Assembly: GCF_033807575.1 (NCBI RefSeq)
Contig: NC_084703.1
Coordinates: 11,594,001-11,658,000 of the forward strand
DNA: 64,000 nucleotides
Source: Cydia pomonella
Taxonomy: Eukaryota; Arthropoda; Insecta; Lepidoptera; Tortricidae
Direction of reading: 5' to 3'
A model generated the notes under the pieces. It was given only the letters and a program-made list of their open reading frames with translations, had not been told where the DNA came from and ran no database searches. The first letter of the stretch is position 1, and each line of letters starts with the position of its first letter. Below are positions 37,236 through 49,000 of the stretch, one piece after another. The position numbers and the translations under genes were made by a program.

Positions 37236-38676
37236 ACCTATGCAAAGGAACGTTGTGATTGTATAAGTACATATACACAATAATTTAATCATGTACAAAA
37301 ATACAAAACCTCAATTTTTAATTTAGATACCTACTTATATCATATATTGCGAATGCGCAGCCTTGATCCTGCTCATATCTCCTGAATCACTTGTATATAA
37401 AACTACAACAGACCACTTTCACAAGTTTAAACCCCTTTTTTTTAATTAGAATTTTTTTAACCTCAAATTTAATGGTAACTTTTTTCCTCCAAAATTAAAT
37501 CTGAGTAGCTATGACCTGAATTATAGTATCGTTTACATATTATTGTATCGCAATAATAGATATCATAGGAACCCTAGCCTTTCGGAACAAAAAGATGATT
37601 AGTTGTTACTTAGCTAAAGACTACAGTGACGAATTTAACAAACATTGGCGAAAACTGCACCGGTCCGAGAACGGCCATATTTAGTGCATAAGTTTTGTAA
37701 ATGTTTTATTTCATTGTTTTAGGTTATAAGCATTATTATTGTTTTATTTTTATTCTTTACTGTATTTTATGTTTTATTTACACCTTATATTATGTGCATT
37801 GTAATTTTTTTTTTGGGTTTCTTGCCTGCCTAATAAAGAATTTATTATTATTTATTATTATTATTAGGTTATTTTTTTAGCTATAAAATACAGAGTATGG
37901 AATGTATTGGAATTAGGAAGTATTTTTAGTAGTCCTCGGCAAGCTCGGCCGAATTTTATCTTCCCATACAAACGAAGTTTCGTTCTCATTTTAAAACTAC
38001 ATGTTGGATCGTAATGAAACTTTAGACATATGTCTGTGACATGAGGTATACTTATAGCTCCAACTTATACAACTAACGAAGGCTTTTAAATTAACCGTAT
38101 TTTAACTATGGGATCTGAAACTATAGACATAGAAGGTATACCTTATCGTATTGTAAGTACCAAGTTTCAGAGCAATCTAGCTAGTTGTTAATGAGAGTGT
38201 AACTACGTTTGTATAGAGAACTGAGCTTATGAGTGAATTATCGCCTTCCGAAAAAAGAGAAGTCCTAATAATTGTGAAAGTAAGTAACGCAAAATGTCGA
38301 TAATCGTTATCGGCATCAATTAGTTAAGGCTTATCATACTGACTCACATCTAATAGTTCATTTGCCTGTGGTAGTCCTGTTATCAAACTCAAACATTGCG
38401 AATTGAAAGTCTATAGGTATGCTCCGATTACGGTTAAGACTGCTGCAACCCTCCATCTGTGCTTCCAAGAATACTTATTCCTATCGAAAACAAACTCTTT
38501 GACCGAATGCTATACGTGACAACTCAACAGAGGATCTTTCTTGTAACTCAAAGAGGATATCTGTCGTAGATCTACTGTTTGATGCGTTCGGTGATTCAAG
38601 TGATTCAGTCCTAAAGCTTGCTTTTAACAGGTAGCAGCGGACGCAGCTTAATAACATCCACGTCGACTTCTACCAG

Positions 38677-41600
38677 TCATTGCTTGTCGAGATCAATCAC
38701 GTCGGGTATCGCTTCGGTCGCGTTCAGTACTTTCGCATCAGATTGTCTTCTAAATGTCATTCCACTCGGCTGATTCTCGAACTTCCCATTGGGTTCAACC
38801 GTGAATTCTCTATTGTCGATATCCATGGTTTCGCCCAGTAAGTCGCCAAATGCTAATTTGTTGCCCGGCTTACCGATTTCTTCATTTAAATGAAATTTAT
38901 TCGAGGGTGGTTCTTCTGTGGCGTTGGCTTGGTTACATATACGCCATTCGTCCACCATTAGCAAGTGTTTACTCAAGTCCCAACCTGAAAATGGTGTGTG
39001 CTCTGTTAAATGGTAACGTCTTATTATTGTTATGATTCAAATAATCGAAGCCAAAGCCAAATGCATCATAAAGCGACATAACAAAATTATAATATATCTT
39101 TAGCATGATAGTACATAACAGTATATATAATTATACCTAGAACTTTATTTATAGATAAATATTACGTTTCTATTACGATTTACTGTATGTAACTTTGCTC
39201 TGATGCCAGACAAGTCATCAGTCACTATAGAACCCACCTAGCGCTCCTCGCTATGGCTAGTAGGGTTGATACCAAAGAAGTTTTAATATTACTTAGACGT
39301 AGTGGCAAGACTAAGAAGTTAATTTTGTGTAATAAATAACAGTTTCTACTAGTAGAGATTTTGCCGAATGTAAGTAAGTAAATATTCTTTATTGCACCAA
39401 CAATTATACATTTACAATGTATCTACGTGCATAGGTTCCAATAGCCCGTACACCGCCTTTAGATCGCACTCGCACGTCAGCACGGTGGTCAGCTTGGCGC
39501 AGCAGCGAAAAATGCTGCTTTGATACATTAATATAGGTCTATTATTATTGATTACCTGTCTGCCTCATACCAGCCCTCATCCGATGCCACTCCTTGTTGA
39601 CGATCTTGTCGACGTAGCGCGCCAGCTCCGCCGACGGCCCGTACGAGAAGCGGCCAGCGGCGGCGCCGGGCGCGGCCACGCGGCTCCACTCGGCCGCTTG
39701 CACCGCTTGACACACCAGGGCGAAAGGCCGGGGATAGCCTGTGCTTTGATATATTGGCTAAAAAACAAATTATTTATTGCGACGTGAACTCAGTAAAAGT
39801 AAATGGGCAATCCCTTATTAAAACAAAAATGTCAGTTTAGTATTAATTTAAATATCCCGAAGACCACTTTTTTACACAGTCGGTGTAAACACCGCAAAAC
39901 ATAGCTTTCTCATTGTATGTTACTTTTAATATGTATTTATGTACAATAAAGAGTTTATTGCTACTACTAATAATTCCTAGTCCACTGGACTAGAAATAAT
40001 TTTAGAGAAGTCCTTAGACTTGTTAAACACTTCTTAACAGTTTGCAAAATATAGCATACTAAACTTCGCAAAAGTAAACGCTCACCAAATGGTGGTCGTT
40101 GATAGCGCACGTCACGATAGACAGCAGCACGGCGTGGAAGTATGCACACAAGACGTCGTCCGGCGCGGCCATATCCTTCACCACCACTAACAGTTGGCGG
40201 CTCGCCACGTCCGGGAGCAGCATGTACTCGCGACGCTCGTAGATCTCGCTCAGAACCTTCAAACACGCTGCCTTGGGATTACGCTGTAGAAAGGACTTTA
40301 CTGAACCTCCTAATTTTATCTGAAATCCGGCTATCTTCAAGTCTGTAAAATTTTTGTTAGTTTTATATTATGAGCTTTCTACTATGGAATTTTACGAAAA
40401 TGTCTTTTAAGAATGACTTACAGTTATATGGAGTACTGAAGTAAAAAGTAACTAAAACGAGCTGTTTCTAAACTAGTGTCCAAAAAAGAAAATAACATGC
40501 ACAACTATTATTTACCTAATAGATTTGGTCCTAATTGATAAAATATGATTGGTTCATTCTGATTTATTTCGCATGGAGTAGCCAAAACTTCTTTCTTCAA
40601 ATATGTTTCGATTACTTGTAGGAATCTTGGTTCATTCAATGTTTTTAAACAAACAGCTCGTACAGCAAAATAGTTGAACGTAATATGAAGTATAATCATC
40701 AATATAAATATTATAATAGAATTTCTGAAATAAGACAGAATAGTAATAACATAATTGATGGCCAACATAGGATTACATTATTATTAGTTGCAAATTTGTA
40801 TATACATATATATGAAGCTAAAGCTGCAAGAATTAGTTTACCTATAGTATATAGACGACCATAGTTTTAGAGTAGTAGTATAATAAGCAATGTTAAGCAA
40901 GTTTACAGCGCCTATAAATAAGCTAAGTAGCTACTTTAGATATGAAAAACAATAACATCGTTATTAAAAAAGTATCAACGACAATACCCAAATAACGTAA
41001 TAATTAGCAGTGCTGTGAGTGAAGCAATGAGATTAACCGCAGTTTCTTGAGCAGAATCCTTCGCCGATACGTCAGCCATATTGCCTCTTATTGCGTGGTG
41101 TTGGGTCATCGCTACTCGAGTAGCACCACCTTAAATACATGTATACAAAAATTACCTCAAAAATGAACTTTTGGTTCAGACTAACATAGCAGCTAAATTT
41201 AATTAAGTATAGCCATGTAGAGCCGAAACCAGCTACCAGCATCAACCGTTACAAGTAAATGACAATCCAAAAGTATTTTTGCAAAGGCGTAAGGCCATGA
41301 ATGTTCTGTGTGCCTACTAATGGCCAGTTATTATGATTATAAGTCTTGTTGCATGCTTTCAGTTTGCCTCATTCGTGAGCAGTGTATAATGAACAGACCA
41401 GTCAGTGGTATAATGTAAATGTATTTATCCAAAATTCTTAATGTAAATGTATCTATCCAATGTCCTTTATTCAAAATTGTTTAGCAAAATTTAATCATTT
41501 CTATTTCTCTTTTCATTTTGATTAGATAAGTAAGAACGATTCAACCTTCATTATTTTATATCGTTTACCGCTTTGAATCTGCTAATACTACAACCACTAA

Positions 41601-43673
41601 TATGTTCTAATCCTTGGTCTACTATATTTGACTGCAATGCATGTAGTTAGGTGAACTTTGACATTCCTTACGCCTCGGCCATAAAATGCAAGTTTGGATG
41701 GTGATGCCGACTGCCATATATTTGTTTTAACCAACGTATGGTGATTAGCGTCAGTGTCGAGTCGAGCGTGGATGTTTGGAACATGCGTTCCATGGCATTC
41801 GGGTTAGTTATTAATAAAATTAAGATCATACCTGCAACACCCACAATAGCCTTCATGACGGTACTGACACATAATGCAAATGTAGTGTAGTTCCGGAACA
41901 TCGGTAAAGCTATTTCGATGCACATTGCTGCATCATTAAGAGTGTCAGCATAAAGTCTCCATTTTTTACTGTATGCATCTAGGAAAGTTCTGCATAAAAA
42001 GATAAAAGTAGTGATTAAATTATGCAAAACTTATGAAACATTCTAAGCCAATAATTCTAATGCAATAAAGCATTCTTCCCATATTAGCAAATCAAATCTC
42101 AATAGCGGAGGTTTTCCTCGCCTGCGCGCCCCGCCTCGGCCGAGGCACGTCTACACTGGCCGTTTTGTGCGTGAGGAAATTTCTGCTAAATGCTCACTTA
42201 GTGTGGACCCGGCTAATGCCAGAAGAAAATGACTGTACTCAATAATTGAAACAGTGGTAAAATTATAATGGGGCATTGCAGGAAAATCAGACTCAATTTA
42301 TTCCCAATAAATACTTGCAATTTATTTAAGCAACAAAAAAGGAGTTTTAAATTAGCTATAAAAGTTTTCCAAGTGGTAATATTAGTGCCGAAATTTGACA
42401 GCATCCATTGTTTGTGTTGTGTGGAGGCGCACATGTTCTCACTTAAGTTTTTCTTCAGGTCACTAAGCAGAAGTGAAGCGCGCATTACTTGATAATGTGG
42501 AAAATTTGGTTTGTGGTGTCACAGTCATGTTGGGGAATATTTTAGCTCAATTTGGACATAGAAGACTTACAAACAACATAATAGATTTAGGTACCATCTC
42601 ACATGCATTTGGAATATACTAAATTGAAAGTGCTTCTCTGGATACCCTAAAAGTAGTCTAAATATGGCACCCAGACCCACCATATTAAAAATAACTCGGT
42701 ACCAAATAACACTTTTTAATTACCCGTGACTAAAAGCGAATAATATTCTCCCAATGTGTCCACAACCATCCTTCAGGACCCAAGTAATAGTAGCTGCAAG
42801 AGGGGTGGCATTAGTATCTCCCACCCCCACTCCTCGAAGTACCTCCTGAGTTGCAAGAATTCCTGCAAAGTAAAACTCATTTTCATTATTTGTTCTATAC
42901 CTTGTGCATTCAATTATGATCAATATCAGAGTTCAATTATATATGGACCAGCTGCCATGTAAAATATTTGTAGATGTTTCTTCAAACACTTTTGATATTA
43001 AGCCTATTCAAAAGCGACTTGGGGGAACTGTCATACTACATTGACACATGAAGTAGAAAATACCCAATCCCTTCACCCTTCATTGTTTTAGTATTGTTGA
43101 AATTTTAACTTTATGTCAGATTATTAAACTTCAAATAGACATTCCCTCTGCAGAAGTTTACCAGAGGATGGGATAATTTAGATATTTTTGGAAAGTCCCC
43201 ACTCTATAGGCCCATATAATAAGCACTACTACTTATATAACTTGGGACAGCGAATAAATTAGAAAACGAAAATGAAGAAACCAGTATGTCACCTGAAATT
43301 GTACTGCAGAAAGCTTGCGCTGTGTCCCACACTTGGTATGGTAAGTAATCTTTGCTAACACTGTCTGGATAGCCCTGAGGTAGAAATATTTGGGTAAACC
43401 AGCTAGTTATATCACTGAACCGCCTCTCTTCTAATATAACAATGTTGTGCTGCTCTGAAAGTATAACAATAGTTCATAAATACCTATCATTTCGTTACCT
43501 AAATTAAACTTACAAAACCATACATTTGAGACATCTTTTCTGAATTTGTTTGTTTACAAATGTTTTAGTAACAAATATTACAAACCAGGTGGCTTGATGT
43601 AAAGCCTCTCTTTTGATGAGGAAACATACTTCTCCCTTAATAAAATTTCTCCTTCATTTCCAAAGTTAGACAT
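38677..43673 (-). CDS. RUS1: RUS1/DUF647 family protein (complete, nine exons, 554 aa)
   Basis: Exons in reading order: 43673-43586, 43454-43293, 42862-42724, 41989-41832, 41129-40988, 40724-40516, 40342-40086, 39757-39556 and 38984-38677. Phases agree at every junction, giving 1665 nt. The family hallmarks are present in order: LPQGYPDSVSKDYLPYQVWD, QAFCST, GVGVGDTNATPLAATITW, KDGCGHIGRILFAF, KKWRLYADTLNDAAM, VGVAGGATR, GNMADVSAKDSAQETAVNL, and near the end GWDLSKHLLMVDEWRI. Plant members act in root UV-B/vitamin B6 responses and auxin transport; the animal homologue (RUSF1, C16orf58) is poorly characterised, so no biochemical role is claimed. Hydrophobic stretches in exons 4-6 (such as LIASLTALLIITLFG) suggest membrane association. 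Residues 470-554 form a polar, low-complexity C-terminal tail beyond the conserved part. Confidence 0.93.
41990..42723 (-). other. RUS1 intron 3
   Basis: AT-rich intron. A patch at 42107-42185 (GGTTTTCCTCGCCTGCGCG...) is GC-rich and may be a repeat fragment. ORFs on both strands at 42213-42492 are not recognisable. Confidence 0.5.
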
Positions 43674-44030
43674 TGTTGATTATATTTTATCTACAATGTT
43701 TAAGAATTATGTATCAAAACAGACAATTTTCGCTTCTGAAATAGTTTTCTCTACCCTACCCGGTATTATTAATCAATGAAAAAGCTGTGGTTCACATCTC
43801 AACACAACACGTCAAGCAAAGCAAATCAACCAAATCAACGATCAACTCAAAGAGCATATAATCACTTGGATCAACTCAACGCCATCAATATAACGTCATA
43901 AACATCAGCTGTCAGTGTCAAACATGGGCACGTTCTCAGACTAAGACATTTCCACGTGAGCGGAGTTTTTTAAGAAATTCAGAGTCTAGAAAAACTTGTA
44001 TGGTCATTTAGTAAAAGTAAAAACGCAAAG

Positions 44031-44264
44031 GTGGGGAAATACCGCGGTCGTGGTGCCGAATACAGTTTTGTTCCGTTCGGCGTCGAGACCCTGGGTCCGT
44101 GGGGTCCTGGCGCTCTGAGTCTCTTTAAAGACCTTTCAAAGAGACTCAGGGACGCAACTGGGGACCGGAGAGCTGGCAGTTACCTCGCTCAACGCATCAG
44201 TCTGGCAGTTCAGCGGGGTAACGCAGCTCAGGGTGTGAATAAATTTCATGTTATGAATAAGTAA
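44031..44264 (+). mobile_element. Decayed retrotransposon coding scrap
   Basis: The 77-codon ORF contains YSFVPFGVETLGPWGPGA, RLRDATGDRRAGSYLAQR and ISLAVQRGNAAQG. I recognise this as the C-terminal block of a polyprotein repeated in many invertebrate genomes as a non-LTR element or its remnant. Nothing upstream continues it, so it is a fragment and not a host gene. Confidence 0.65.
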
Positions 44265-44270
44265 TAAACA

Positions 44271-44357
44271 ATATATAATTATAAATTATAAAATGAATGC
44301 AAAGGTATATTGAGGTACCTATATAGACCTTTGCATTCATTTTATAATTTATAATAA
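44271..44357. repeat. AT-rich palindrome
   Basis: ATAAATTATAAAATGAATGC and GCATTCATTTTATAATTTAT pair over about 30 bp around a loop holding GAGGTACC. Confidence 0.75.
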
Positions 44358-44361
44358 CTAG

Positions 44362-45061
44362 GGTTGCAAATAGAAAAAAAAAAACAAAATGTTTTTCAAA
44401 TTTATGAAAAAAACATGAAAAAAAACCTGGCACCATTGTTTTTTATTCTAAATAAGGTTTTTTTTCAGATGAATAAATAATACGATGATAACGGTTTTTC
44501 GTGATTAATTTATATAAGCAACTTAAAACTAAATACATTAAAGTAAGTATATGTTATGTAACTAAAACTAATCTATTCTCAGCAAATGTAAAAAAAATCT
44601 TTGAACTTATTCACTACATTCACTAGAACTAACAGCAGCACTATCAACACTAATTCGATCAGTATCAGAATAAGTATAACTTACAAAAGAAACTAGGCTC
44701 TGTTGCAATAGCAATAACGTACATTTTAATTCGATAAACATTCAGTATACAAATATTTATTGGGTAATCCCGACGTGGAGAGGAAAGGCGGTGGTGTTTC
44801 CAACAGTAAATGGCTATAACTACCACTACAGATTTCATTAATGTTAGTTTTATAAAACCAGAAATTATTATTTTTAATTTAATTAGTTTAATAGTTAACA
44901 TAAAGTCTAAAACAACCGTGTAAAAGTATTAACTGCCTTGCAAATTTTGATATATCGTACTTTTGAAAAAAAAAACATATTCTAGAAAAAAGACTTCTTT
45001 TTCACGGATGATTTCAGGTTTTTTTTCAAGACAGAACAAAAACCGTTTTTTTGCAACCCTA
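44362..45061. repeat. ~700-bp element with AGGGTTGCAA/TTGCAACCCT ends
   Basis: AGGGTTGCAAATAGAAAAAA at the left is answered by TTTTTTGCAACCCTA at the right. Adjoining the ends are ACAAAATGTTTTTC and AACAAAAACCG stretches. The AT-rich body has no gene. Confidence 0.6.
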
Positions 45062-45180
45062 CCTCTAACCAAAGAACATATAATCAATGAATCACTAACT
45101 ACACCCCATTTAATTTAAACATATTTATGTAAAATGTTGCCAAGACGTAACCATGAGGCTCGCACTGTCAAAAAGTTATC

Positions 45181-45425
45181 AGAGGGCCTAACGCGAAACA
45201 CGTTCGTCTTGTTACCTCTCTGTTACACCTAAGTATGAATTTACAAGTGCGACAGAGAGGCAACATGTCGAACGTGGTTCGCGGTAAGCCCTCTGGGGTC
45301 TACCGCGAAAACCAAGATTGGCAAATTGCGGGGATCTTTCTGTTTTACTCTCACTAACATGTATTTAGAGTGACAGAGAAAAATGCCCGCAATTGACGAA
45401 TTTCGGTTTCCGCGGTAGGCCCCCA
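45181..45425. repeat. Two related palindromes back to back
   Basis: The first (45181-45294) pairs AGAGGGCCTAACGCGAAACA with GTTCGCGGTAAGCCCTCT. The second (45295-45425) pairs GGGGTCTACCGCGAAAACCA with TTTCCGCGGTAGGCCCC. Both share the phrase family ACCGCGAA and a GACAGAGAG-like core. The element at 14113 is a third member. Confidence 0.75.
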
Positions 45426-46015
45426 GGCTTGATATATATATATATATAGTGATTATAATTATGCTCTTTGATAGACCCAATTTCGGGCCCGAGAAATATA
45501 TTTTTTTCCGTTTCACCGATTATCAGCACATCATTTACAATATTAGAAATTGATCATATGATCATCATAAACGATTCCGAAAGTGACATCCATTCAGATT
45601 CAGAACGAATACCTAACTTAAAAAAAAAGTAAGTGACAATAGAAGACCGGGTGAGGAACTGAGGAGTGTCAGGAAAAAGTTTAACAAACAAATTGGTGGA
45701 GCCATAACACGAAAAGTTGATTGAAATAGGTATATTAAGAAGTCAAGTAATTTCTTTCAAGGGAATTATATTTTTCGTATGATTTTATTACAATGTATAT
45801 AATTTTATTATAGACAATTATGAATTATACATTAATTACCTTTTAGAACATTTTAATTATCGAGTAGGTATGTTGTCAAACAAGATGTCTTCATTAAGCA
45901 AAACAATGTATACTTATCAGAAATTGGACATTTTAACTGTTGTTCGTTAAGAAGTATTTTTTAAGGATTGGGTTAATAATTCATCAATGATTGGCCATCA
46001 ATACTTAAATATTGC

Positions 46016-49000
46016 ATGATGGCTATTACCAATGATACAGTAAACTTTTGCGATGAAAATAAAAACCTCGACGTAAGTGTTGTGGGAGAGATCAATGGTC
46101 TGGAAATATTCGAAGATACTTCGGACAGTGAAGATGGCCCAAAACACATGGCGTCAAATGCGGTCACTGCCGTCGCTAAGCCCAACGTGCCGCCTGTCTT
46201 CGGCTCCGTTACCGTAAGCAACTCCGACAACGTTCAGTTTGGAAATAACACGTATTTCCAAGGTCCCGTTGTCATAAAGCAAATTATTCATCATAAATCT
46301 GGCATTGAAAATATCTCGTACGATAAAACCGACGATGATAATGTTCCACCACCAAATAAAAACAGGAAAGATCCTGATATTGATAATGGTAAGACTTTAT
46401 ATTATTTTGTTTATAATTTGCATAGTTTTCAATGTTTTTACTGAACTTAAAAAATTTGGATTCAAACTGGGTTCGATCAATGAGTTTCTTGGAAGTTATG
46501 TAGAAACTATCATTAGAGTTAAGGCGAAGGGTAGGGCAAGCTCTTTCCATACAAATTTTGTGCGCGTTTTTCTTCGTTTGAGTTTGCGCTGCAGTTATTA
46601 TTTTTGGTAAATATGCTTATTTTTCTGTTAGCTAGGTCTTGATGTATTATTTTTTTTAATTATTTTGTTTTGTATTTTTATTGTTTTTTAATAAAGAAAA
46701 ATTATACATCAAGTTCTGCGTATAACCAATATATGCAAGCAAAAAAAATAAAACTTGCACAAGGTTTGTATGGAGAATGCCTTGCCCTACCCTGCACCTT
46801 AAATAGGTCACTTATTGTTGATGGAAAATATTGTGAGGAAACTGGACTAATACCAATAAGACCTGTTTCCCCTTTGAATTAGTAGTAGTAAGATATGCAA
46901 AAACTGGCACCTGTGCCAATCCCTAGGATTATGTTGTTAAAGTGAACTCCAAGACTTTAGGTTAGGTATGGCTTAAAAAGCACTTGTGCTTGCTCAGTGT
47001 ATTCAATGCTCAGTAAAGTCTCTGTCTTGTAAACAAAATATATGTAATATAAACTATTTAGAGGTGAATACAATAATTTTCTTTAAATATTTCATACATA
47101 CAATAGTTCGTAAAAATCAAGAACATTATTTATTTGCATTGCAGATTCTGATAAATTTGTTCTCAAGACATGGCACAAACTTACAATAGCTGTAACTGCC
47201 TTAGTTGTACTAATCAGTTGTGCCATTGTGTTTGGCATACCTAAAGGGTCAGATGGACCTTTTGATGAGCACTCAAGTAAGTTTTTCTATGAATAATTAT
47301 CATACACATTTTATAAAAACACTTTCTCATTATTTCTAACATAAATTATAAAATACTCTGACCATGCTGACTTGGTAACAATGCATCCATATGTTTCCCA
47401 CAGAAGTGCCATATTGTATGTAGAATTTAGCAGGAAACCTTGGCATGGTCAGACTATTATGTATTTAAAACATACAGTGTCAAGAACTTTTCTCAAACTT
47501 GTAGTGAAATGAAATTTGCAATAATCTCAACCAAAGAGAATTAAGAAGACCAAGAGTGCTCACTCCATACAACGGCTATGACGGCATAAGATTATGAAAA
47601 TAATAGTATTTTTGGTAACAAAACCGTTGTATGCAGTGAGCACTCTTGGTCTTCTTAATTCTCTTTGTCTCAACCTAATTTGCGGTTTGAGATTGTCAAT
47701 TGTAAGAAGATGACTGCCATCACTGTACCCAAGGTGTTAAACACTAAACTGTATAATGGCTAATAGAAAAACTAAAGTAGCCAAAAGTAGTAGTAGATTC
47801 GTAATTTGTTTTAAGTGGTGTAAACCTAGATCTGTTGCGATATTTGTTGATGAGCAATGGTGGTGGCGCATCATGCAGGTGCGCAGACTTAGGTAGTCCG
47901 CTAGTGTAGGGGCAAGTCGAGTAGATCGCCACAAAACAAATTAACTACACTTTTTTTATTTCATTGCAAGTTTGAGAAAAGCAGTATACAAATCTCGGCG
48001 AGCAACGGGGTTGCCAGCCGCGTGTCCTAGTTATGTACTATTACAACAACATAAGAAATAATCTATCAAGGAGGGTATTGGATGGAAGGATGTAAATATA
48101 TGTTTAACATTTGTTTAACGCATGCTGGCCTTGTTGCCTTGTTCAATAAAATGTGCTTACTTTGCTCCCCACTGGGTGATAGTGCTGCAACGTTTTTATA
48201 TAAGTAAACTATTATCACAAACTCATTTAAGTGTTACAAAATGATAGTAGTGATGCTCTACTTTAAATCAGCATATATAACTTTTACTTATATTTAAATT
48301 AAATTTTAATGTTGGAGCAAAGTACGCACATTTCATGGTTTTTGTAAGTAATGGGATATCTACCAAAAACAATCAAGTAACCGTCCGGATGAAATTCAGG
48401 GCTTATTAAGACTTGGTTATATATAGAAACTCATTAGATTTTGACAGCCCTCTAGCCTAGTCGGCAGTGACCCTGCCTACGAAGCAAGAGGTCCGGGGAG
48501 GTCACAAATATTTGTTCCCGAGTTATGGGTGTTTTCTGTGTATATAAGTATTTATGTATAACTTTAAATTATGTCGTCTAGTACCCACAACACAAGTCTT
48601 ATTGAGCTTACTGTGGCACTAGGTCGATCTGTGAAAAATTGTCTTATAATATTTATTTATTCAGTAATTCAGATTTTTTTCATTAATTCATAACCAAAAT
48701 AAGGCTAGACGTCTTTCCCGCATAGATGCCGTATGAACGTTTTTGAAATTTGTCATACAAATTTTGCTGTCACTACGATATTCGACCAAATCGCGTGTAC
48801 GGGAAAAAATTACGAGTGAACCTAGCCTAATATAGCTTTATAAAATCAAAAAGAACATTACAGTCACCACAATGATTAAAGTTACCTTCTGACAAATGTA
48901 GTTAATTTAGACGAGTGGTTTATGGGAGTTTGTGTAATAGTTAATTAATTATTTGCTAGGTACATACATATATTTGGCTTCTCAAAGCCTGTCAATTATT

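Larger units (their letters stand above)
32215..38676. other. Gene-poor region between citrate synthase and RUS1
   Basis: The two genes converge here. It contains their 3' UTRs, a possible AATAAA at 33440 for citrate synthase, a SINE or tRNA-like head at 34150, two copies of a long repeat (34811 and 36850), an ACGGAACCCT-family copy (36146) and retroelement tails near 35640 and 37730. A TGGTTGGTTTTGGAGTTAT unit repeats around 33225-33280. No ORF resembles a known gene. Confidence 0.6.
43674..46015. promoter_or_regulatory. Divergent intergenic region, RUS1/PGRP
   Basis: RUS1 reads left and the PGRP gene reads right from this 2.3-kb gap, so both promoters should be within it. Most of it is repeat: the retroelement scrap at 44031, hairpins at 44271, a TIR element at 44362-45060 and twin palindromes at 45181-45425. 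The RUS1 side (43674-43980) and the PGRP side (45430-46015) are free of obvious repeats. I could not pick out a convincing NF-kB site. Confidence 0.5.

Noticed and set aside
39577..39757. Minus-strand frame beginning MFFSQYIKAQAIPG in RUS1 exon 8
   Set aside because: It is the wrong frame. The acceptor at 39758 (TTTTTTAG) gives the phase needed from exon 7 and the reading YPRPFALVCQAVQ, which continues into the conserved last exon.
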